A stretch of DNA of 64,000 nucleotides. Origin: Desulfobacteraceae bacterium. Its GTDB lineage: Bacteria > Desulfobacterota > Desulfobacteria > Desulfobacterales > SKZT01. The DNA lies in NCBI GenBank assembly GCA_011389745.1, contig JAABTQ010000007.1, positions 1 to 64,000 on the forward strand. Direction: 5' to 3'. The notes under the pieces were generated by a model. The model made no database searches. It saw nothing but the letters and a program-made list of their open reading frames with translations, and was not told the DNA's origin. Shown here piece by piece: positions 6,537-16,318 of this stretch. Numbering within the stretch: the stretch's first letter is position 1; the number at the start of each line of letters is the position of its first letter. A program made the translations under genes and the position numbers.

Positions 6537-8630
6537 TCAATGTTCAGATATAGGGTGTCTGGTTTTTTCACCGGGGTCAGCGTTGACTGTGCTTCGGATG
6601 TGAATATCCCGCTGAGGAAAGGGGATTTCAATGCCGGCTTTTCTGAATTTATCGAATATCGAGAAATATAGAGTACTTCGAACTCTTCGCCGGGGTGTTT
6701 TTTTTACATCGATCCAGATCAGCAATATAAAGTTGACGGAGTTGTCACCATACTCGACAAGACGTACAGCAGGTTTCTGGAAGTTTATGACTTCCGGTTC
6801 TTCCAGAGCAGCCTCAAGAATAATCTTTTTCACTTCCATGGGGTCGGCATCGTAGGATACCCCTACGGGTACTTCAATGCGAATGAATGATGAGGAAAGT
6901 GAATAGTTGACCACAATATCCGATATGAGATTGGAGTTTGGTATAAGATATTCAATGTTGTCCCGTGTTCTTATCTTGGTTGCGCGAAGATAGATATCCG
7001 TGACAACGCCGAGAGTATTTGATACTTCTATCCAATCGCCTTTGCGAATCTTGCCGCCAAATACGATGGTAAACCCGCTGATCACGTTGGCGGCCATATT
7101 TTGCAGACCCAGACCGACACCTATGCCGATGGCACCTGCAAATACCAGAAAAAAACGAAGGTCAATTCCGACAATTTTTAAAGAAATCAAAACGCCGATG
7201 GCAAGGCTTACGTATTTGAAAAACACGTTTAAGGCGTATCCCAGTCCCTGATCAACCCCGATGGATGGATACACCCTGTAGTCCAGATATGCCTGTAGAA
7301 GTCGTGTCGCGTATATAATTGCCAGCAGAATCAAAACGGCCTTGATGATGATCCAAAAAGTGACCGGTGATTCACCCATTTGCAGTACCTGAAAAGACAT
7401 AAGTTGTTGCAAGGGATCCAACAGGCCGAGAAGATTGAGAATAACTCCCACACTGGCGGTTATGGTGGCATAAAGCAGTAATGATTTTATGCTCCGGGAA
7501 AGAAACACAGCTGTTTCATCCGTAATGTCAATCTGAGCAGACCACTTATTCAGGCGGCTTTGTAGAATCTGATATATCATTATAATGAGCAGATATGCGC
7601 CGGCAGAAGACCAGATTTTGATGAGAACAACTTGTCCGAAATTTTGATACCCGAAGCACCATAGAAGTCCTGCAAATAAGGAAACCAGCATTACAGGGTA
7701 ATAGAATTTTCGAAGCAGGTTCACAAATCCCTGATACGCCCGGTTAGGAAGGGTGGGAAACAAAGACATGAATGCCTTGCGTTTGAGCAGAAACAAAAAA
7801 AGAACCACAACGATTGATACTGCTGTGATAAATTGTACCAGCGCTAAAACATCCTCACGTAAACCGAGGAGTTCACCTCCCCAGGATACTGCAATCGCAC
7901 CCAAAACAAACAACATGACCAGGCGTGATACCTGAAAAATATTTTTCCCGTATTGAGCGGTTGATTGAAACAAATCCCGTGTGAGTGTTTCCCGCAAAAG
8001 ATTGATAAATAATGATGCGATGGCCCAGAGAATTATCAGTCTTCTGACCAATTGAAACCACGTTGCCTTATAACCCAACAAAGCATCGAGCAAGGAAAAA
8101 GCGGCCAACAAAAAAAGAGGAATCAATGCAGACAGAACAACCCTGCTCAGGGAAATGAAAAAAGGATAGACTCGTTTTGTCATTTTATTCTGAAAGGGTG
8201 CAATCCGATTTTCAATTCGCTGCATCAGTCGTTTTTGTATCAGAATGCTATAGAGCACAACAAATATAAATGCTATGACTAAAAGCGAACCAACTATACC
8301 GAGAATTCGACTTTGTTCATGAATGCGTTGAACGATTTCCGGTATCATTCCCGGCACGGTTAAAATCCATTGGTATAGGTATTCGATGGTTGTCCAGTCC
8401 CAGTCAAGGGGTTCGCGCGCAAATAAAGACTTTGCCTTTTCCTTGAATTCTCCTTTGACACGGGATGCTTCCCGAATTATCACATCGTCCATGTCTTTGG
8501 AAACGGAAATAGCCGGCTCAGGTTTGACATCCGCGTTGCTATCCTGCTCCTGTGCAAGGCAAAGCGAATGTGCAACCAAAATAAATATAAAAACAATTAG
8601 GCAAATTTTGCGGAAGGATACATTCATCAT
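6537..8630 (-). CDS. Mechanosensitive ion channel, MscS family, large form
   Basis: The 697-residue protein has a signal peptide, a short periplasmic acidic segment, about eleven predicted TM helices and the MscS core. The core is clear: GAIGIGVGLGLQNMAANVIS for the pore helix TM3, then GDWIEVSNTLGVVTDI for the cytoplasmic beta domain and TRDNIEYLIPNSNLIS. It opens under membrane tension to release solutes during hypo-osmotic shock. The extra N-terminal helices place it with the larger MscK/YbdG/YnaI-type members. It shares the strand of the VanZ-like gene 30 bases downstream and could be cotranscribed with it. Confidence 0.92.
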   Translation of the reverse strand: MMNVSFRKICLIVFIFILVAHSLCLAQEQDSNADVKPEPAISVSKDMDDVIIREASRVKGEFKEKAKSLFAREPLDWDWTTIEYLYQWILTVPGMIPEIVQRIHEQSRILGIVGSLLVIAFIFVVLYSILIQKRLMQRIENRIAPFQNKMTKRVYPFFISLSRVVLSALIPLFLLAAFSLLDALLGYKATWFQLVRRLIILWAIASLFINLLRETLTRDLFQSTAQYGKNIFQVSRLVMLFVLGAIAVSWGGELLGLREDVLALVQFITAVSIVVVLFLFLLKRKAFMSLFPTLPNRAYQGFVNLLRKFYYPVMLVSLFAGLLWCFGYQNFGQVVLIKIWSSAGAYLLIIMIYQILQSRLNKWSAQIDITDETAVFLSRSIKSLLLYATITASVGVILNLLGLLDPLQQLMSFQVLQMGESPVTFWIIIKAVLILLAIIYATRLLQAYLDYRVYPSIGVDQGLGYALNVFFKYVSLAIGVLISLKIVGIDLRFFLVFAGAIGIGVGLGLQNMAANVISGFTIVFGGKIRKGDWIEVSNTLGVVTDIYLRATKIRTRDNIEYLIPNSNLISDIVVNYSLSSSFIRIEVPVGVSYDADPMEVKKIILEAALEEPEVINFQKPAVRLVEYGDNSVNFILLIWIDVKKTPRRRVRSTLYFSIFDKFRKAGIEIPFPQRDIHIRSTVNADPGEKTRHPISEH

Positions 8631-8852
8631 TTGCTTTTGAACAGATGGATTATTTGATATTTGACCATAATGCTGATTTTCGAATCGGTCCGTCGGATCT
8701 ATATCTTACTAGTTAATTTAAGGTTGTGTTACCCCAAAAAAGGAAAAATTACCATTATATGCAGAATCAGGAAAAAGGTTGAAGTTAGAATTGAATATCT
8801 TTTAGCATATATGTCAAATCTAGGACATTGTGTCAAGGAAATTTAGTTTGAG

Positions 8853-9185
8853 TTAAAAGTTATACCTCAAACCAAGCATATAAAAATCAGAGGCCCCCTT
8901 TACACCGCCAAAAAGTCCGAATACTCCGGAGCGATGATGAATTCGGTAAACCATGCCGGCTTTCGGGTATTTAGGAATAGAAAATGCAAATTCAATTGCT
9001 AGGTAGTTAAGCAGATGCCGGCTTTCACTTTGATCTCTCTGGGATTCGCGTTCAGGGATTTTGGAGGTCAGGGACAACCCTTCTCCTATGGCAATAGATG
9101 TGTCGACATAATTATCCCATGGGAAAGTGTGGTAGCGAAGTAAAACCGCCAGTACATATTCTTCAAAGTGTCTTGTTAAAATCAT
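8853..9185 (-). pseudogene. 3' remnant of an outer-membrane beta-barrel protein gene
   Basis: The 110-residue ORF has no signal peptide but looks like the C-terminal strands of an outer-membrane barrel: alternating aromatic segments, YRIHHRSGVFGLFGGVKG (acyloxyacyl-hydrolase/lipid A deacylase-like) and a terminal GLRYNF ending in Phe, the usual BAM signal. A full protein should be roughly twice this length with a signal sequence. Only 79 bases separate the ORF start from livF, so the 5' half is missing. I call it a truncated, probably non-functional gene. Confidence 0.55.
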
Positions 9186-9264
9186 GAAAATAGCCTCGGT
9201 AAAAATGATTAAAATACTTTTTATGGTGGGAGCGATTGAAAAAAAGAATTGGAAGTCAGAAGGA

Positions 9265-10005
9265 TCAGAGCTGATGTTTTTTTAGAGCGGAACCTCCAAG
9301 ATAGGCTTCCTGAACTTTTTGATTGCTTTTAAGTTCGGTGGAGGTACCGCTGATGGAGATCTTTCCGGTTTCGAGTACATATCCTCTGTTGGCGACTCCA
9401 AGCGCTTTACGGGCATTTTGTTCCACCAGCAAAATGGAAACCCCCTGAGAATTGATTTCACGGATAATTTCAAAGACATGTTTTACTATCAGGGGGGAAA
9501 GACCCAATGAAGGTTCATCCAGCAGCAGAATACGGGGATTGCTCATGAGTGCGCGTCCCATGGCCAACATTTGCTGTTCTCCTCCTGAAAGGGTGCCGGC
9601 CAACTGACGCCGTCGTTTTTTTAAAATAGGAAAAAGGTCAAAAATATGTTCTTTGGCCTGTTGAATTTCCCGGGTATGTTTGCGCCGGACATAAGCGCCT
9701 AAGTTCAGGTTTTCTTCGATGGTCAATGTGGCAAAAACTTTGCGGCCTTCCGGAGAATGGCTGATACCATTTTGAACAATATCGTGAGGCGGACTGTCTT
9801 TTAATGACTTATCCAGTAAAAAAATGTCCCCTTGCCGGAGAGGGACCAATCCGGAAATACATCGCAGCAACGTGCTTTTACCGGCACCGTTGGCGCCTAG
9901 CACAGTGACGACCTCGCCTTCCTCAATATGCAATGACACGCTTTTTAAAGCATCAATCGAACCGTAAGACACATATATGTTTTCGATATGCAAAAACTTT
10001 TTCAT
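9265..10005 (-). CDS. livF: Branched-chain amino acid ABC transporter, ATPase LivF
   Basis: The 246-residue ABC ATPase has Walker A GANGAGKST, signature LSGGEQQM, Walker B ILLLDEPS and the LivF-type ending VQEAYLGG. Together with LivG it energises import of branched-chain or related amino acids through LivHM at the inner membrane. It is the last gene of the livJ-H-M-G-F operon, 12 bases after livG. Confidence 0.95.
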   Translation of the reverse strand: MKKFLHIENIYVSYGSIDALKSVSLHIEEGEVVTVLGANGAGKSTLLRCISGLVPLRQGDIFLLDKSLKDSPPHDIVQNGISHSPEGRKVFATLTIEENLNLGAYVRRKHTREIQQAKEHIFDLFPILKKRRRQLAGTLSGGEQQMLAMGRALMSNPRILLLDEPSLGLSPLIVKHVFEIIREINSQGVSILLVEQNARKALGVANRGYVLETGKISISGTSTELKSNQKVQEAYLGGSALKKHQL

Positions 10006-10017
10006 TGGGGCACAATT

Positions 10018-10812
10018 TTAAAAGTCGTCTTCATATTCTTCTTTTCCAAGGTAGGCTTCAATTACCTGAGGGTTGTTGTATACAGTTTCAGGTGGTCCTT
10101 CGGCGATTTTTGCGCCCTCATCCATAACTGTCACCCAATCCGAAATGCCCATAACCACATTCATATCATGCTCAATGATCAGGATAGTCAGATCTTCATG
10201 TCGCAAATCTTTTAAAAAGCCGATCAGATCCCGGGTCTCAGCATCATTAAGACCGCTGCTGGGCTCATCGAGCACCAGAAGATGAGGATTGCTTGCCAAA
10301 GCCCGGCCTATTTCCAGCATCCTTTGGTTGCCGTAAGCAATGTTTTTGGCAAGCTCATTACTGTAACGACTGAGTCCGACTTGTTTCAAACGGGTTTCTG
10401 CTACCTCATGGATTTGTTTTTCTTCGGCTCTTTGCCTTTTGGTGCGGAAAACGGAAGACCAAAGTCCCGAACGGGCACGGCAGTGTTGTCCTGCCATAAT
10501 ATTTTCCAGGCAGGTCATATTAGGAAATAGACGAATATTTTGAAAAGTTCGCGCAATACCTTTGGCCACGATCTGATGGGGCTTGAGTCCCTCAATGTTG
10601 CTGCCGTTAAAGATCACCTGGCCTTCCTGTGGACGATAAATACCTGTAATAACGTTGAATACCGTGGTTTTGCCGGCACCGTTGGGGCCGATTAAACTGT
10701 TGATATCACCCTTTTTTACCTGAAAGCTGAAACTGCTGACGGCGGTCAGGCCGCCGAATCTTTTGGTGATATCACAGGTTTCCAGAACTACATATCGATC
10801 ATTGCTATTCAT
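10018..10812 (-). CDS. livG: Branched-chain amino acid ABC transporter, ATPase LivG
   Basis: The 264-residue ABC ATPase has Walker A GPNGAGKTT, the degenerate signature typical of LivG (NIAYGNQRMLEIGRAL), Walker B LLVLDEPSSGL and H-loop IIEHDM. It pairs with LivF. Its ATG directly abuts the livM stop codon, which suggests translational coupling. Confidence 0.95.
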   Translation of the reverse strand: MNSNDRYVVLETCDITKRFGGLTAVSSFSFQVKKGDINSLIGPNGAGKTTVFNVITGIYRPQEGQVIFNGSNIEGLKPHQIVAKGIARTFQNIRLFPNMTCLENIMAGQHCRARSGLWSSVFRTKRQRAEEKQIHEVAETRLKQVGLSRYSNELAKNIAYGNQRMLEIGRALASNPHLLVLDEPSSGLNDAETRDLIGFLKDLRHEDLTILIIEHDMNVVMGISDWVTVMDEGAKIAEGPPETVYNNPQVIEAYLGKEEYEDDF

Positions 10813-11829
10813 TTATGCACCCGGCAACTCTCCGGGCAGCAACGGCTTTTTTATCCCTTTGAGAGCCTGACCTTTTTGAATAGCCCCGCGCTTGCGCGGC
10901 CAAATACCGCCGGGTCTGAAAATCATCATCAGAATCATGGCCGCACCGAAAAACAGCATACGATATTGGGCCATGGGCCGGAATATTTCAGGAAAAAGAC
11001 TGATTGCCGCAGCCCCGATCAAAACTCCAGGAACTGAACCCATACCTCCGATCAATACGATGGAAAACATCATACAGGATTCCATGAAACTAAAACTTTC
11101 AGGAGAGACAATCATCAGCTTGCTAGCGTAAATATTTCCGGCAACACCTGCCAATGCGGCGCCAATTACAAACGCCAGTAGTTTGAATGAACGCACATCA
11201 ATACCGTTGGCTTCGGCGGCAATTTCATCCTCCCGGATACAATTCCACGCCCGTCCCACACGGGAGTGTTGTAAACTCATGAGTCCAAGAATACAAAGAC
11301 CTACAACAATCCAGATGAAAAAATAAAATTTCAGGGAAGTATCAATATCCATAAAACCCAATGAAGGATAATCGATTCCAAATACGCCGTTGGGACCTCC
11401 GGTGATGCCGAATGGATTGTTTAAAAGTGCCAGACGAACGATTTCACCCATCCCGATGGTGACAAGAAGGAAATAATCGCCTTTCAAATGAATTATTGGA
11501 GAACAGACAAGATATGCGAAAAATCCGGCGGTGAAAGCGCTGAGAGGCAATAGCATCAGGACAGGAATTCCCAGTGTGGTATTGAGGATAGCGGTGGTGT
11601 AAGCGCCGATGGCATAAAAACCGGCATGACCCAGATCAAAAAGCCCGACTTCTCCCAGCACCACGTTCAAACTTAGTCCAAGTAAAGCATAAATTCCGAA
11701 AAAAAAGGCAACATCAATGAAATAATCACTCATCAGAAAAGGATATACTGCAAATCCTATCAACACTAAACTCAGCCAAAAGCGACGTCCCCCGAGGGTA
11801 TTAAGCCGGTTTTTTATTTCGTCGTTCAT
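10813..11829 (-). CDS. livM: Branched-chain amino acid ABC transporter, permease LivM
   Basis: The 338-residue membrane protein has the LivM/LivH permease pattern, including GEVGLFDLGHAGFYAIGAY and a conserved cytoplasmic loop (SRVGRAWNCIREDEIAAEAN) that contacts the ATPases. I chose ATG 11829, four bases after the livH stop; the longer frame to GTG 11859 would reuse the end of livH. Confidence 0.93.
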   Translation of the reverse strand: MNDEIKNRLNTLGGRRFWLSLVLIGFAVYPFLMSDYFIDVAFFFGIYALLGLSLNVVLGEVGLFDLGHAGFYAIGAYTTAILNTTLGIPVLMLLPLSAFTAGFFAYLVCSPIIHLKGDYFLLVTIGMGEIVRLALLNNPFGITGGPNGVFGIDYPSLGFMDIDTSLKFYFFIWIVVGLCILGLMSLQHSRVGRAWNCIREDEIAAEANGIDVRSFKLLAFVIGAALAGVAGNIYASKLMIVSPESFSFMESCMMFSIVLIGGMGSVPGVLIGAAAISLFPEIFRPMAQYRMLFFGAAMILMMIFRPGGIWPRKRGAIQKGQALKGIKKPLLPGELPGA

Positions 11830-11833
11830 GATA

Positions 11834-12745
11834 TCAGACTTTTTCCGCGATTTTTTCACCCAAAATGCCGGTTGGTCTAAAAATCAGTACAAGAATTAAA
11901 ATCAGAAAGACAAATACATCTTTCCATGCTGAGGAAATGTATGCGCCTCCAAGCATTTCTAAGGTTCCCAGAATGAGACCCCCCAACATTGCACCAGGCA
12001 AATTTCCGATACCGCCCAGAATCGTGGCTGTAAAGGCTTTCAGGCCGTAATTCCAGCCCATGGTGAAACTGATTTGGCGATAGTACATCCCCACCATGAC
12101 TCCGGTGATGGCTCCCAGTGCCGGGCCTAATATAAAAATAAAAAGGATAACCTTATTGAAGTTAATACCCATAAGCGCGGCTGTGTCCCGATCCAGGGCC
12201 GTCGCTCTGATAGCGGCGCCGAATGTGGTTTTCTGAATAACGTAGTAAAGGGAAAGCATCAATATAAATGACATTACCAGAATCAGCAGCTGCAACAAAG
12301 AAATGTTAAACCCCAAAATCTGTAACGGAATGTTGGGAATGAGAGCGGCGGGATATGCCTGATATCGTGGACCCCAGATGATCATGATGCTGTTTTGTAT
12401 AACAATGGAGGCTCCCAGAGCGGAAACGACTGCCGGGAGACGCCCTGATGCATATATGGGGCGGTAGGCCATACGCTCCACTATCAGGCCGACCAATGCC
12501 ACGCTGATGGCAGCTACCAGCATGGCAATAGCAATCATTCCCCAAATGCCGAAATAAGCCGTTAGTGCGGCTGAAGCAAAGACCAGAACCGTATAACCCA
12601 CATAAGAACCCAGGGTAAAGAAATCGCCGTGAGCAAAATTGATCAGTTTCAAAATTCCATAAACCATGGAATAACCCAGGGCGATCAGTGCGTAAAAAGA
12701 ACCGATGGTTAATCCATTAATAATTTGTTCGATCACAACCTGCAT
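11834..12745 (-). CDS. livH: Branched-chain amino acid ABC transporter, permease LivH
   Basis: The 303-residue permease starts MQVVIEQIINGLTIGSFYAL, the standard LivH opening, and has about eight TM helices plus the TFGAAIRATALDRDTAALMG coupling loop. It forms the pore with LivM. It lies between livJ and livM. Confidence 0.95.
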   Translation of the reverse strand: MQVVIEQIINGLTIGSFYALIALGYSMVYGILKLINFAHGDFFTLGSYVGYTVLVFASAALTAYFGIWGMIAIAMLVAAISVALVGLIVERMAYRPIYASGRLPAVVSALGASIVIQNSIMIIWGPRYQAYPAALIPNIPLQILGFNISLLQLLILVMSFILMLSLYYVIQKTTFGAAIRATALDRDTAALMGINFNKVILFIFILGPALGAITGVMVGMYYRQISFTMGWNYGLKAFTATILGGIGNLPGAMLGGLILGTLEMLGGAYISSAWKDVFVFLILILVLIFRPTGILGEKIAEKV

Positions 12746-12772
12746 GACGGTTTCTTTACCCCTGCCTTAATT

Positions 12773-13930
12773 TTACTGGGAAACCACAATTTGGCCTTCG
12801 TCATTGACAACATACAAATAGAAAGGCACACCCTCACGATCTCCCTGATCGGTAAATCCGATCGGACCGGTAACACCGGGAACCCCATCAACTTCCTTAC
12901 GCAGGTATTCAGCCAGGACATCCCCGTCTGTAGAACCGGTTTTATCAATAGCGTAGGCGATTATTTTCAAGGCATCCGCTGCGTATAGCGGCCATGGACT
13001 TGAAGGAATTTCACCGAATTTTGCCTTGTAGGCGTCTAAAAACTCGCGGGTTTCATCAAAGGGAAGATCCGCCGGCAAAGGTTCATTGGTCATAAAAGCA
13101 CCTTTAGCTATATCAATACCGGCAATTTTGACAAATTCATCGTTAATGGCGGCATTACCTCCTACAAAGGGAATGGTGATACCGATTTCCCTCGCCTGAG
13201 ACAATAACAGGGCTGCTTCGGCGTAATACCCGGTAAAATACCACAAATCAGGATTTGATTCCCGTAAATTTGTCAGGGGCACCCGAAAATCTCTTTCTCC
13301 CGGGGTAATGGCATCAAAATAGACAACGGTTATCTGGCCGTTATCAATTAAGGATTTCAATGCGTTTTGGGTATCTTCGGCCAGGCCTTTGCCAAAAGCG
13401 GTATTGTCATGCATAATTGCAATCCGTTTTGCATCAAATTTTTTTGTGGCGACTTCCGTGAAAAATTTACCCTGGGAATCATCCCGTCCGCAGGTGCGGA
13501 AAAAATATTTTAATCCGCGGTCGGTTAAACGTACTGCCGTGGCTCCATAGGCGATGTTGACCTTTTTTGCCTTTTCATAAATGTTGGAGGCAGGCTCACA
13601 AACAGAAGATCCATAGGTGGATACCGCCGCCACCACGTCTTTTTGCCCAACCAGTTTGGTTGCAGCCAATGCTCCGGTTCTGGGTTGACCTTCGTCATCC
13701 ACTACCCGGACTTCCACCATTCTTCCACCAAGTATTCCGCCCTTGGCATTGATCAATTCAGCCGCGATCTCACAGGATTGTTTTGCCATTTGTCCTTCAT
13801 AAGCCCAGGGACCCGTAATCGGACCCTGTAAGCCGATCACCACCGGATCCGCCGCCACTGCAAAGGGAATTGCCCATAAGCCCACCACCAGAAAAATGCC
13901 TAAAATTTTCAACATACGCATTTGTTTCAT
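12773..13930 (-). CDS. livJ: Branched-chain amino acid ABC transporter, periplasmic binding protein
   Basis: The 385-residue Leu/Ile/Val-binding family protein has a signal peptide (cleaved after VAA near residue 27) and the mature start DPVVIGLQGPITGPWAYEGQ. It captures the substrate in the periplasm for LivHMGF. It is first in the operon, with a strong AAGGAGGT ribosome site nine bases before ATG 13930. Family members also bind amides, urea or aromatic compounds, so the ligand is inferred. Confidence 0.92.
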   Translation of the reverse strand: MKQMRMLKILGIFLVVGLWAIPFAVAADPVVIGLQGPITGPWAYEGQMAKQSCEIAAELINAKGGILGGRMVEVRVVDDEGQPRTGALAATKLVGQKDVVAAVSTYGSSVCEPASNIYEKAKKVNIAYGATAVRLTDRGLKYFFRTCGRDDSQGKFFTEVATKKFDAKRIAIMHDNTAFGKGLAEDTQNALKSLIDNGQITVVYFDAITPGERDFRVPLTNLRESNPDLWYFTGYYAEAALLLSQAREIGITIPFVGGNAAINDEFVKIAGIDIAKGAFMTNEPLPADLPFDETREFLDAYKAKFGEIPSSPWPLYAADALKIIAYAIDKTGSTDGDVLAEYLRKEVDGVPGVTGPIGFTDQGDREGVPFYLYVVNDEGQIVVSQ

Positions 13931-14118
13931 GATATTGACCTCCTTAAATGTTATACAACAAGAATTTATGACTGAATAAAAGTTCTGTTTTCAGCCACCT
14001 GTTTAGTGAATGAGCAATATATCGGTCAAACACCTGCAAACAGAAAATTAATACATATTAAACAGCTAAAAGTAAATTCTTTTTTTTTATGGAAAATCAG
14101 CCTAATCGAACCTTAACG

Positions 14119-15447
14119 TTATAAAGCAGGAAGAAAAACCAGAGTGCCGCGGGGCAGCATGGAAAAATCGGAAATCTTGTTGCCGGTGTATACTTCACGG
14201 TTGGGAAGGTAATAGACGGTTTGTTCGTCACGGACTTTATGTCCCGCGATAGAATTGGCTTTTTGCGAACTATTGATGGTAAAAGGGCCATGATAACCGA
14301 TGATCAGGCGGGTTTGCGACGGCAGATCATCCCAGGCGGATATCCGTGTGCCATCGGTGACTCTTCCGCAAGGCAGAAAATAAATAGTCGATCGGCTGTT
14401 GTAATTTCGCCCGGCAAAAGACCAGGCTGTTTTTCCATTGGAGATAATTTTGATAGGTCCGGAGCCGGTCTTAGTTCCACTTCCGGTTCTGCGCAAATCA
14501 GCGGGCTCACCCTGTTGGTTCAGAAGCACTATGGTATTTGGAGGAATCCGGTTCCATCCTAACGTTGATTCTATTTTGTTACCGGTAATCGTTTGGCCGC
14601 CGGGAAGCTGGTAGATGGTTTGCGGGCTGTTAAAGTCCTCCCCTGCAATAGACCATGCAGTGTTGGTTTTTGAGATAACGTTGGTTGTTACTCTGGAGGC
14701 AATCATCACACTCGGTGAACCATAAAAAATGACTGCCAGTTCCTTATCCTCTGTCAAACGACCGGCCCTTACATCCGGATCAAATGGCCATGTCGGCCCT
14801 AACCCTGCCTTGGTACGCTCAAAATTTTTAGCACAGCGCTTTCTTCCACGATGATTTCCCGGAAACCACTGGTTAGGTCTTCCGTATGCTACCTGTGAGT
14901 GGGTTAGTACTGCACGATCCTTCAGCCCATAAATGTTCTGAAGGATTTTGATCAGTATTTTAACAGAGCGATATTGGTGATCAGTCAATGGTTCATAATG
15001 GTAACCCACCAGTTCAATACCAATGGAAACCCGGCTTATATCGGTTTGTCCATCCCACATGCTCAAACCGGCGTGGTCTGCTACATAATTTTTGTCCAAT
15101 GTTCGATAGGTGACGCCATTGCGGGCAATAACATAGTGGGCATGGCCCCCGAATGTACGATTGCCTTTGTAGGTGAGTTTACCACTTGATACTGTTTTAA
15201 GTGCGCTTTGCAAACCACTCTCGGAGGTGTGCACAATGATATATTTGGTCTGGTCTCGGGGAGCCTTTCTGTATCGGGGATTGAGGTGTCTTTGGTAATC
15301 GACCAGAGCCCGCTGAAAAACGGTTCTTTCATTTACCGAGGCCACAGACACATTTTCAGGCAGGAAAAATAAAGAAAATAAAAAAATGGCGAAAAGGGAA
15401 CTTTGGCAGACTTTAAGGTTTTGATGTCTTTTTTGATTAAAATACAT
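14119..15447 (-). CDS. Exported N-acetylmuramoyl-L-alanine amidase with three C-terminal repeats
   Basis: The roughly 442-residue protein has a signal peptide, then an Amidase_2 (PGRP/AmpD-like) domain: YIIVHTSESG, HAHYVIARNG, NYVADHAG, SIGIELVG and VLTHSQVAYGRPN, with Zn-ligand and catalytic His/Glu residues. It should cleave the bond between MurNAc and L-Ala in peptidoglycan. Three repeats of about 44 residues follow (about 264-308, 341-384 and 397-440), each with a SxAG...TxYxLPxG...GxxI core; they may bind the cell wall. I chose ATG 15447; an in-frame TTG lies two codons earlier and neither has a good ribosome site. Confidence 0.85.
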   Translation of the reverse strand: MYFNQKRHQNLKVCQSSLFAIFLFSLFFLPENVSVASVNERTVFQRALVDYQRHLNPRYRKAPRDQTKYIIVHTSESGLQSALKTVSSGKLTYKGNRTFGGHAHYVIARNGVTYRTLDKNYVADHAGLSMWDGQTDISRVSIGIELVGYHYEPLTDHQYRSVKILIKILQNIYGLKDRAVLTHSQVAYGRPNQWFPGNHRGRKRCAKNFERTKAGLGPTWPFDPDVRAGRLTEDKELAVIFYGSPSVMIASRVTTNVISKTNTAWSIAGEDFNSPQTIYQLPGGQTITGNKIESTLGWNRIPPNTIVLLNQQGEPADLRRTGSGTKTGSGPIKIISNGKTAWSFAGRNYNSRSTIYFLPCGRVTDGTRISAWDDLPSQTRLIIGYHGPFTINSSQKANSIAGHKVRDEQTVYYLPNREVYTGNKISDFSMLPRGTLVFLPAL

Positions 15448-15486
15448 TTCCAAATCTAAAGTTGCATGTATGTTTAGTTTTTAGCA

Positions 15487-15517
15487 ATATATGCCCCCAA
15501 AAAAACATAATTGTCAA
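15487..15517 (-). promoter_or_regulatory. Putative promoter of the amidase gene
   Basis: Read on the reverse strand, TTGACA (15517-15512) is followed after about 18-19 bases by an ATATAT-rich -10 region, about 40 bases upstream of ATG 15447. The remaining part of the 328-base divergent gap up to 15775 shows a TTGACA at 15585 on the forward strand without a convincing -10 box. Confidence 0.35.
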
Positions 15518-15775
15518 CAATTATGTAAAACTTATATATCTTGTCAGTATCTAATGATTTCTATATAGGAAACCTAAATTTTCCTTGACACTTAGGTGTG
15601 AAAAGATTACCACTTATGGGCATATGTTCATTAATCGGTCAATGACAAATCTTTTGTTGAAATCGTTCTGGGTAAGAACCTCAGGCACGGTCAAAAACGT
15701 TACATAACGACCTGATACTTAAAAGGCTATAATCGCCGGGTATTCGGGTTGATCAATTGAAAGGAGTAATTTGAG

Positions 15776-16180
15776 ATGAACACACTTATTGCTGTCCCGT
15801 CGGAGCAGCCCGGAGGTCTTGATGCTTCGGTGGGCGCACATTTCGGACATTGTGAATTATACACACTGGTGTCGGTGGAAAACAATGAGGTAAAAACTAT
15901 CCGGATCATACCCAATCTGCCTCATGAGCAGGGCGGATGCATGGCCCCGGTTAATTATCTGGCCGAACACGGGGTCAAGGCATTGATTGCCGGCGGAATG
16001 GGACTTCGTCCGCTGATGGGATTCAGCCGGGTTGGTATCGATGTTTACCATAGTGGCGGGAACAGCACCGTAAAAGACGCGATATCAGCCATATTAGAAA
16101 AAAAACTTGTCAAATTCAGTCAGCAGCATACCTGCGGGGGTGGAGGAGAACATCATACGCACTCCTGCGGCAATCATTAG
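15776..16180 (+). CDS. NifX/NifB-family (dinitrogenase iron-molybdenum cofactor-like) protein
   Basis: The 134-residue protein has the small Fe-Mo-co binding fold: an N-terminal VGAHFGHCELYTL strand-loop, NLPHEQGGCMAPVNYLAEHG and IAGGMGLRPLMGF. Such stand-alone proteins bind or carry Fe-S or metal clusters and are common in anaerobes without nitrogenase. The C-terminus is a metal-type tail, CGGGGEHHTHSCGNH, after residue 119. The ribosome site GAAAGGAG lies eight bases before the ATG. No nif genes are nearby, so nitrogen fixation is not implied. Confidence 0.85.
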   Translation: MNTLIAVPSEQPGGLDASVGAHFGHCELYTLVSVENNEVKTIRIIPNLPHEQGGCMAPVNYLAEHGVKALIAGGMGLRPLMGFSRVGIDVYHSGGNSTVKDAISAILEKKLVKFSQQHTCGGGGEHHTHSCGNH

Positions 16181-16212
16181 TTAAAACAGGTTTCACGTGT
16201 TCAGTGCCGACT

Positions 16213-16318
16213 TGGATCAAGAGATTCTTCGGTCGCTGCACTCCCTCAGAATGACAATTGCCATGCCCCTGTCATTCTGAGGAGGCCGGCACTACAATCG
16301 CTCCCTCAGAATGACAGG
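16213..16318. repeat. Dispersed repeat copies with 15-bp hairpin
   Basis: One unit runs GATTCTTCGGTCGC to TCAGAATGACA (16223-16256). A second block is a perfect 15-bp inverted repeat, CCTGTCATTCTGAGG (16268-16282) against CCTCAGAATGACAGG (16304-16318), with a 21-base loop. It follows the NifX-like gene and could also act as a weak transcription stop. Confidence 0.75.
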
